From JASHVB01 sp049522565 (lineage in GTDB: Bacteria > Pseudomonadota > Alphaproteobacteria > Acetobacterales > Acetobacteraceae): DNA of 17,686 nt. The first letter of the stretch is position 1. Each line of letters begins with the position of its first letter. Made by a program: the position numbers and the translations under genes. The DNA is taken from the NCBI GenBank assembly GCA_049522565.1, contig JBEKNT010000108.1, forward strand, positions 1-17,686, given 5' to 3'. The notes below the pieces were generated by a model. The model searched no databases, was not told where the DNA came from, and saw nothing but the letters and a program-made list of their open reading frames with translations. Positions 13,001 through 17,686 of this stretch are shown here, piece by piece.

Positions 13001-13542
13001 ACCAACATCCTGCCTCCATCCCGCCGGAGGGCCGCCACTGTTATGCCGTCCGGGTCTACTACGAGGATACCGATGCCGGCGGCATCGTCTATCACGCCAC
13101 TTACCTGCGCTATGCCGAACGAGCCCGGACCGAGGCCCTGCGCGACCTGGCCATTCCACATGCCGAGCTCGTGCAGCGGTGCAACCTGATGTTCGTGGTG
13201 CGGCGCATCGAAGTGGACTATCTGCGTGCTGCCCGACTCGACGATTCGCTGGTCGTGGAGACCGAGGTCCTCGTGGCGGGCGCCGCGTCGGCAACATTGC
13301 GCCAGACGGTGCGGGGCGCGACTGGCGCCTGCGCCGTGCTGACGGTCAAACTTGCGTGTGTCAGGCTCCAGATGGGGTCAGCGGACGTGGGGCCGGGGGG
13401 AAACAAGCCGGGACGGTTGCCGCCACGCTGGCGGACAGTGTTGCAGGCCATGCGCGACGCACGGCCTGTGGAAACGGCTACGGGTGCCGTCGGGTACGGC
13501 GCCGGGATAGGGGGTTCTGGTGGATCCATCGCGAGTAGTTGA
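12997..13542 (+). CDS. ybgC: Acyl-CoA thioesterase YbgC of the Tol-Pal cluster
   Basis: 181 residues from ATG 12997, overlapping the ruvB stop by four bases. A single hot-dog fold of the 4-hydroxybenzoyl-CoA thioesterase family: 'RVYYEDTDAGGIVYHATYLRYAERARTE' (written as family evidence; the active-site Asp is D26, followed by G-G-I-V-Y-H), then 'FVVRRIEVDYLRAARLDDSLVVETEV'. YbgC hydrolyses acyl-CoAs and is usually the first gene of ybgC-tolQRAB-pal. E. coli YbgC has 134 residues; here a tail (about 128-181, Gly/Pro/Arg-rich, ending in a Gly-Ser run) extends past the fold and overlaps tolQ by 23 bases. The tail is probably disordered. Confidence 0.93.
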   Translation: MNQHPASIPPEGRHCYAVRVYYEDTDAGGIVYHATYLRYAERARTEALRDLAIPHAELVQRCNLMFVVRRIEVDYLRAARLDDSLVVETEVLVAGAASATLRQTVRGATGACAVLTVKLACVRLQMGSADVGPGGNKPGRLPPRWRTVLQAMRDARPVETATGAVGYGAGIGGSGGSIASS

Positions 13543-14242
13543 TGCGGCGACTCTGGGGACGGCCGGGGGAGATCTGTCGCTGTGGGGCCTGTTCCTCCAG
13601 GCCGACATCGTCGTGAAGCTGGTCATGCTCGGCCTGTTGGGGGCCAGCATCTGGGTCTGGGCCGTGGTGTTCGAGAAATGGTCCAGCCTGCGCAAGGTGA
13701 ACCGCGCGGCGGACGGGTTCGAGGACCGGTTCTGGTCCGGCGGCAGCCTGGATGAGCTGTTCGACCAGGAGGGCACCAATCCGAGCCACCCGATGGCCGG
13801 GGTGTTTGCCGCGGCCATGGGCGAGTGGCGGCGGACCGTTCGCGTCGCCGGCGCCGATGTCAGCCATACCTCCGTGCGAGAGCGCATCGACCGCGCCATC
13901 CAGGTAACAGTGCAGCGGGAGATGGACCGGCTGGAACGGTGGATGGTGTTCCTCGCCTCGGTCGGCGCGACCGCGCCGTTCATCGGGCTGTTCGGCACGG
14001 TGTGGGGCATCATGCACTCGTTCTCGGCGATCGCCGCCATGCACAACACCAACCTCGCGGTGGTCGCGCCGGGGATCGCCGAAGCGCTGTTCGCCACGGC
14101 GATCGGGCTGGTCGCCGCGATTCCGGCAGTGCTGGCGTATAACAAGATCAGCACCGACCTCTCGCGCTTCGCGGGCAGGCTGGAGGGTTTCGGCGCCGAA
14201 TTCAGCGCCATCCTGTCGCGCCAGACGGAGGAGCGGGCGTGA
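13520..14242 (+). CDS. tolQ: Tol-Pal system inner-membrane protein TolQ
   Basis: 240 residues from GTG 13520, preceded by a G-run (GGGGG near 13510-13514) as ribosome site. TolQ is the ExbB/MotA-type proton-channel subunit that, with TolR, energises TolA for outer-membrane constriction at division. Three membrane segments are visible: 30-53 ('VVKLVMLGLLGASIWVWAVV'), 143-165 ('FLASVGATAPFIGLFGTVWG') and 184-207 ('GIAEALFATAIGLVAAIPAV'). A large cytoplasmic loop with a helical charged stretch lies between the first two. The 'FIGLFGTVWGIMHSF' and 'GIAEALFATAIGL' blocks are strongly conserved family motifs. The gene overlaps ybgC. A palindromic repeat lies between it and tolR, where these genes would normally be nearly adjacent. 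Confidence 0.97.
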   Translation: MDPSRVVDAATLGTAGGDLSLWGLFLQADIVVKLVMLGLLGASIWVWAVVFEKWSSLRKVNRAADGFEDRFWSGGSLDELFDQEGTNPSHPMAGVFAAAMGEWRRTVRVAGADVSHTSVRERIDRAIQVTVQREMDRLERWMVFLASVGATAPFIGLFGTVWGIMHSFSAIAAMHNTNLAVVAPGIAEALFATAIGLVAAIPAVLAYNKISTDLSRFAGRLEGFGAEFSAILSRQTEERA

Positions 14243-14280
14243 TGGGGCAGGGTGCGTTGAGGAAGGGCAGGACAATGCTC

Positions 14281-14407
14281 CTCCCCCTCCCCTTGTGGGC
14301 TTGGGCCGCGAAGCGGACCAAGGGTGGGGCGAGGGGTCTGGGGCGCACGAGCCCCTCCCCCCAACCTTGGTCCGCTTCGCGGCCCAAGCCCACAAGGGGA
14401 GGGGGAG
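14281..14407. repeat. Long near-perfect palindrome between tolQ and tolR (family A, copy 2)
   Basis: Arms of about 57 bases: left 14281-14338, right 14351-14407, with only two or three mismatches and a short loop. The ends read CTCCCCCTCCCCTTGTGGG, as in the palindrome at 62-156. Internal blocks such as GGGCCGCGAAGCGGACCAAGG occur in both orientations. The transcript would form one of the strongest hairpins in the window, 38 bases after the tolQ stop and 14 bases before the tolR ATG. A frame from GTG 14295 runs through it into tolR, but this is not thought to be the real start. Confidence 0.85.
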
Positions 14408-14420
14408 TCTCCTAATCGCC

Positions 14421-14957
14421 ATGGCATTCTCCCTCAACACGCGCACCGGGCGCGGCCGTTACCGGCCCTTGGCCGAAATCAACGTCACGCCCCTCGTCGA
14501 CGTGATGCTGGTGCTGCTGATCATCTTCATGGTGACGGCGCCGCTGATGACCTCCGGCGTCTCGGTTGACCTGCCGAAGACCAACGCGCAGCAGATCAAC
14601 AGCGACAGCGAGCCGTTGACCGTGTCGATCAACGCCGGGGGCGACATCTTCCTGCAAGATCAGGCGGTGGACCTGCCCGACCTGGTCGCCAAGCTCCAGG
14701 CGATCGCCCAGAACAACCCGGAGCGCCGCATCTTCGTGCGCGGCGACAAGGACCTGGCCTATGGCCGCATCATGCAGGTGATGGGCACGATCAACCAGGG
14801 CGGCTTCACCAAGGTCGCGCTGCTGGCGGAGCAGACGGCCGGCATGGCGCCGTCCAGGGCAGCGCGGCCTGGCGCAACACCCCCCGGAGCGACCCCGGCC
14901 GCACCTGGCGCGACGCCCACCGCCCCATCCGGCGCCGCCGCGCCGAAACCCGGCTGA
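14421..14957 (+). CDS. tolR: Tol-Pal system protein TolR
   Basis: 178 residues from ATG 14421. TolR is the ExbD/MotB-like partner of TolQ. The signature 'EINVTPLVDVMLVLLIIFMVTAP' spans the single membrane helix (about 24-44) and includes D27, the proton-path aspartate. A periplasmic domain follows (46-140; 'VSVDLPKTNAQQ', 'ERRIFVRGDKDLAYGRIMQVMGTINQGGFTKVALL'). The C-terminus (142-178) is an unusual Pro/Ala/Thr tail with repeated PGATP units, longer than in E. coli TolR (142 residues). The open frame extends upstream through the palindromic repeat, but the conserved domain starts right after this ATG and the palindrome is a repeat. SD-like sequence before the ATG is weak (GGGGGAG at 14401 is 13 bases away). 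Confidence 0.96.
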   Translation: MAFSLNTRTGRGRYRPLAEINVTPLVDVMLVLLIIFMVTAPLMTSGVSVDLPKTNAQQINSDSEPLTVSINAGGDIFLQDQAVDLPDLVAKLQAIAQNNPERRIFVRGDKDLAYGRIMQVMGTINQGGFTKVALLAEQTAGMAPSRAARPGATPPGATPAAPGATPTAPSGAAAPKPG

Positions 14958-14970
14958 GGGCTGCCGCACC

Positions 14971-16002
14971 GTGCTGCAACGGGTCATGCACGGGGAGGAT
15001 CGGCTCGGCCGCGGCCGCGCCGGCATGCCACCGGAACTGCGCCGCGGCGCCATCGTTTCCGCTGTCCTGCACCTGATTGTCCTGGCTGCGCTGCTGATCG
15101 GCATCCCGTTCGTCCGGCCGCCCGAGCCGCCGCAGGACGAGACGGTGGCGATGGTGTTCATGGGTGTCGCGCCATCCTCCATGCAGGCGCCGACGCCCGC
15201 CGCGGTGCCGGCGCCCGCCAATGCGCCGCCGGCGCCGCCGGCCCCGCCGGTGACGCAACCGCCGAAGCCGCAGCCGGTCGAGGCGCCACCGCCTCCACCG
15301 CCGCCGCCACCGGCGCCACCGCCGCCGCCGCAAGCAGCGCCGGCCCCGCCGACGCCGACGCCGCCGACTCCGCCGCCACCGCCCACGCCGGCACTGGCGC
15401 CACCGACGCCGCCACCTCCGCCGGCGCCGCCCTCACCGCCACAGCCGACGCCGCCCCAGCCGGCGAAGCCGCTCCCCCTGCCACCCCCGCCGGCACCGAC
15501 GCCGCCCGCGCCGGAGAGCGCCACCTCGCAGCCCAACGCGACGAAGAACCCGGCACCGAACAGCCACGCGCTGGAAAATACGCTGGAGAAGCTGCGCCAG
15601 CTCGCGGAACAGAAGCAGCCACCGAAGGCACGGTACAACCCGCAGGCCGGCGGCGCCGTGAATGGCGGCGGCAATCCGAACGGCAATGACACCGCCGCGC
15701 TGAGCGCGGACCAGCGCGGCGCGATCGGCGATCACGTGCGCGCGTGCTGGAGCACCGATCCCGGCATGCTCGACCTGGACAAGATGCAGGTGCTGCTGAC
15801 CGTCACCACCGATGCCGCCGGGGTGGCGCGGCAGGCGGTGGTGGCTTCCGAGGATCAGGGCCGCGTCGCCGGCGACATGCGGCTGCGGGTATTTGCCGAA
15901 CGGGCGGTGCGGGCGGTGCTGGACCCGCACTGCGCCAACCTGCCGTTGCCCCGCGACATGCTCGGTAAAACAAACGTGCTGACATTTCGCTTCAGCCCGT
16001 GA
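14971..16002 (+). CDS. tolA: TolA/TonB-like periplasm-spanning protein with proline-rich middle
   Basis: 343 residues from GTG 14971 (an ATG five codons later is a possible start). There is one N-terminal membrane helix (about 26-47, 'AIVSAVLHLIVLAALLIGIPF'). A proline-rich central part follows (about 73-184, runs of PPPP, with A, T, Q and few charges), then a short charged helix 'HALENTLEKLRQLAEQ' (199-213), a Gly/Asn linker, and a C-terminal TolA/TonB-type domain (245-343) with 'ADQRGAIGDHVRACW', C259 and C321 that could form a disulfide, and 'VLTFRFSP' at the end. TolA couples TolQR energy to TolB-Pal. The domain order and position between tolR and tolB make the assignment secure, but the middle domain is TonB-like (polyproline) rather than the long Ala/Lys/Glu helix of E. 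coli TolA. Confidence 0.92.
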   Translation: MLQRVMHGEDRLGRGRAGMPPELRRGAIVSAVLHLIVLAALLIGIPFVRPPEPPQDETVAMVFMGVAPSSMQAPTPAAVPAPANAPPAPPAPPVTQPPKPQPVEAPPPPPPPPPAPPPPPQAAPAPPTPTPPTPPPPPTPALAPPTPPPPPAPPSPPQPTPPQPAKPLPLPPPPAPTPPAPESATSQPNATKNPAPNSHALENTLEKLRQLAEQKQPPKARYNPQAGGAVNGGGNPNGNDTAALSADQRGAIGDHVRACWSTDPGMLDLDKMQVLLTVTTDAAGVARQAVVASEDQGRVAGDMRLRVFAERAVRAVLDPHCANLPLPRDMLGKTNVLTFRFSP

Positions 16003-16048
16003 CCCGACGCGGTTGCCATCCCGACCGTCAATGCTGGAAGACAGAGCC

Positions 16049-17458
16049 ATGATCCATATCCCTCGCCCCGTCATTGGTCGCCGTCCACTGCTTCTCGGCG
16101 CGGCCGGCAGCGCCCTGGCCCTGGCCGCGCGCGTGCCGGTGCACGCCCAACCGGCCGCTCCACCCCCGGCCGGTCCCGCCGGCGGGCAGCCGAGCGCGGT
16201 GATCGATGTCAACCACGCGCGCAGCGCCCCGATTCCCATCGCCATCCCCGACCTGGTCGGCGCCGACGGCAACTCCGCCCAGCTTGGCCGCGACATCGCC
16301 CAGGTCATCACCAACGACCTGGGCAATTGCGGGCTGTTCCGCCCGCTGCCGCCGGCCTCGTTCATCCAGGCGGCACCGGCCCAGGGCGAAATGCCGAACT
16401 TCCAGAACTGGTCCACGATCGGCGCGCAGGCGCTGGTCACCGGGCGGACCGAGGTGCAGGGCGGCGGCAACATCCGCGTCGAGTTCCGCCTGTGGGACGT
16501 GCTGCCGCAGGCGCAGATCCAGGGCACCGCCTACACCACGTCGCAAAGCAACTGGCGCCGCATCGCCCACATCATGGCCGACGTGATCTATGAGCGCTTG
16601 CTCGGCGAGAAGGGCTATTTCGATACCCGCGTCTGCTACATCGCCGCCACCGGGCCGCGCGACCGCCGCACCAAGCGGCTGGCGATCATGGACCAGGACA
16701 GCGAGAACAACCGCTTCCTGACCGACGGCACCTGGCTGGTGCTGACCCCGCGCTTCCATCCGACGCGCGACGAGATCGCCTTCATGAGCTACGCCAACAA
16801 CCGGCCCCGGGTGTACCTGTTCGACCTGCAAACCGGCCGGCAGAGCGTGCTGGGCGATTTCGCCGGCATGACCCTGGCGCCGCGTTTCTCGCCCGACGGG
16901 TCCAGCGTGGTCATGGCAGTCACCCGCGGCGGCGGCTCGGACATCGTCGTGGTGGACCTGGCGAGCAGGGCAGCGCGGCGACTGACGGATTCGGGGGCGA
17001 TCGATGTCAGCCCGTGCTACAGCCCGGACGGGTCGCAGATCGTGTTCAACTCCGACCGGGACGGCGACCAGCAGCTTTACGTGATGGGGGCCGGCGGCGG
17101 CGGTGCGAAACGCATCAGCTTCGGCCAGGGCAAATACGCCACGCCGGTGTGGTCGCCGCGTGGTGACCTGATCGCCTACACCCGGTTTGGCGGCGACGAG
17201 GCCAACTTCTCGATCGGCGTGATGCACCCGGACGGCAGTGGCGAGCGCCTTCTGGCGGAGGGTTGGGACGTCGAAGGCCCGAGTTTCGCACCCAACGGCC
17301 GGGTGATGATGTTCGAGAGCCAGGCGCGGGCGCGGGATGCGCGCGGCGCAGGGTATTCTTCGCATCTGGCATCGGTGGACATCACCGGCTTCAACGAGCG
17401 CGTGGCGCCGACGCCGACCGACGCGTCGGACCCGGCATGGTCGCCGCTGGCCGCGTAA
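16049..17458 (+). CDS. tolB: Tol-Pal system beta-propeller protein TolB
   Basis: 469 residues from ATG 16049, chosen because GGAAGA lies nine bases upstream and a clean signal peptide follows. An in-frame ATG at 16031 lacks such a site. The N-terminus 'GRRPLLLGAAGSALALAA...VHAQ' has a twin-arginine, hydrophobic core and AxA-type cleavage near residue 33, so export through Tat or Sec is possible. The mature N-domain (about 48-190, 'IPIAIPDLVG') binds TolA. Residues 200-469 form a six-bladed propeller with repeated TolB boxes: 'PRFSPDGSSVVM', 'PCYSPDGSQIVF', 'PVWSPRGDLIAY', 'PSFAPNGRVMMF', and a final 'DPAWSPLAA'. The propeller binds Pal. It is the last complete gene in the window; pal is expected next. 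Confidence 0.97.
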   Translation: MIHIPRPVIGRRPLLLGAAGSALALAARVPVHAQPAAPPPAGPAGGQPSAVIDVNHARSAPIPIAIPDLVGADGNSAQLGRDIAQVITNDLGNCGLFRPLPPASFIQAAPAQGEMPNFQNWSTIGAQALVTGRTEVQGGGNIRVEFRLWDVLPQAQIQGTAYTTSQSNWRRIAHIMADVIYERLLGEKGYFDTRVCYIAATGPRDRRTKRLAIMDQDSENNRFLTDGTWLVLTPRFHPTRDEIAFMSYANNRPRVYLFDLQTGRQSVLGDFAGMTLAPRFSPDGSSVVMAVTRGGGSDIVVVDLASRAARRLTDSGAIDVSPCYSPDGSQIVFNSDRDGDQQLYVMGAGGGGAKRISFGQGKYATPVWSPRGDLIAYTRFGGDEANFSIGVMHPDGSGERLLAEGWDVEGPSFAPNGRVMMFESQARARDARGAGYSSHLASVDITGFNERVAPTPTDASDPAWSPLAA

Positions 17459-17686
17459 CGAGGGTACGGGGCGCGGCCGACGCAGACGGCGGAGGCCGCG
17501 CACCAGACAGTGGTTTGCCGTCTGCGCCGGGAACAAGCCAGGGAAGCGCCGTTAGCGTGACACGTAACAACGTGTTGTTAATTTAATTCGCTCTTGTCGC
17601 GAAAGCTGTCGATGCGACTGCCTTGGGTTGGCAGCACCTCGCCACGGCCGGTGCGAATCGCGGCCAAGGTTTTTTCAGCACGGAGG
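17459..17686. other. Non-coding leader after tolB, probably upstream of pal
   Basis: No gene fits in these 228 bases. They contain an inverted repeat at 17481-17526 and an A+T-rich palindromic stretch TAACAA-CGTG-TTGTTA at 17565-17580, followed by ATTTAATT, which stands out in this GC-rich genome and may be promoter or terminator sequence. The window ends CACGGAGG, a good ribosome binding site. The next start codon should lie a few bases outside, and pal is the expected gene from the Tol cluster order. Confidence 0.5.
17481..17526 (+). terminator. 10-bp perfect inverted repeat downstream of tolB
   Basis: Arms CGCAGACGGC (17481-17490) and GCCGTCTGCG (17517-17526) with a 26-base loop, starting 22 bases after the tolB stop. 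It lacks a following T-tract, so it is a possible transcript-end or processing hairpin between tolB and the next gene rather than a sure terminator. Confidence 0.4.

Noticed and set aside
11783..13297. 504-codon minus-strand open frame across ruvB and ybgC
   Set aside because: It is a high-GC antisense shadow of two certain genes and has no recognisable domain.
14295..14420. Upstream GTG start for tolR through the palindrome
   Set aside because: The extra 42 codons translate the palindromic repeat; the conserved TolR region begins right after ATG 14421.
14412..15692. Glycine-rich minus-strand protein opposite tolA
   Set aside because: The glycine runs are simply the reverse complement of the proline codons of the TolA middle domain.
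16028..17536. 502-codon minus-strand open frame opposite tolB
   Set aside because: It is the antisense shadow of tolB; its residue pattern (His/Arg/Val/Gly-rich) is typical of reversed GC-rich coding sequence.
1..17686. CRISPR array
   Set aside because: No series of short, regularly spaced direct repeats is visible; the repeats present are inverted or two-copy.

Overview
The window is GC-rich throughout, uses many GTG starts, and carries the order ruvC / ruvA-ruvB-ybgC-tolQ-tolR-tolA-tolB with an incoming gene (probably pal) beyond the right edge. That order, the protein sequences and the style of dispersed palindromes suggest a high-GC alphaproteobacterium, most likely of the Rhodospirillales/Acetobacteraceae type. 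The taxonomic statement is inference from gene order and remembered family resemblance, not from a search.

Left part (1-6517). The last codons of an upstream frame are followed by two back-to-back dispersed palindromes and a membrane sugar-phosphate transferase of the MraY/WecA family. A secreted Skp/OmpH-like protein converges on it. Divergent from that is a catabolic-looking cluster: a dienelactone-hydrolase domain fused to an NTF2/SnoaL-like domain, a translationally coupled EthD-like alpha/beta-barrel protein, and, after a strong hairpin, an LLM-type flavin monooxygenase resembling RutA. A minus-strand toxin-antitoxin pair (Phd/YefM antitoxin and PIN toxin) closes this part.

Centre (6518-11004). 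ruvC is complete, but its usual partner ruvA lies about 4 kb downstream. The interval holds a Uma2-family nuclease-like protein, a protein with a HEPN-type Rx4H motif, an Mrr-like PD-(D/E)XK nuclease with cysteine pairs, and a small orphan on the minus strand. The HEPN-like and Mrr-like genes are visibly richer in A+T than the flanking genes. The interval is bounded by a 27-bp direct repeat (25/27 identical) that is the start of ruvA: one copy overlaps the ruvC stop codon and the other is the real ruvA start. I read this as an accessory, possibly anti-phage, island that split an ancestral ruvC-ruvA overlap. Both A+T-rich genes are followed about 25 nt after their stop codon by the same 17-bp motif, a hint of modular assembly.

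Right part (11005-17686). ruvA and ruvB (Holliday-junction branch migration, working with the RuvC resolvase) are separated by a palindromic repeat of the CACAGATG type. ruvB overlaps ybgC, which overlaps tolQ. The Tol-Pal envelope genes tolQ, tolR, tolA and tolB follow, with a long near-perfect palindrome inserted between tolQ and tolR. TolA has a proline-rich rather than an Ala/Lys/Glu-rich middle domain. The window ends in a non-coding leader whose last bases look like a ribosome binding site.
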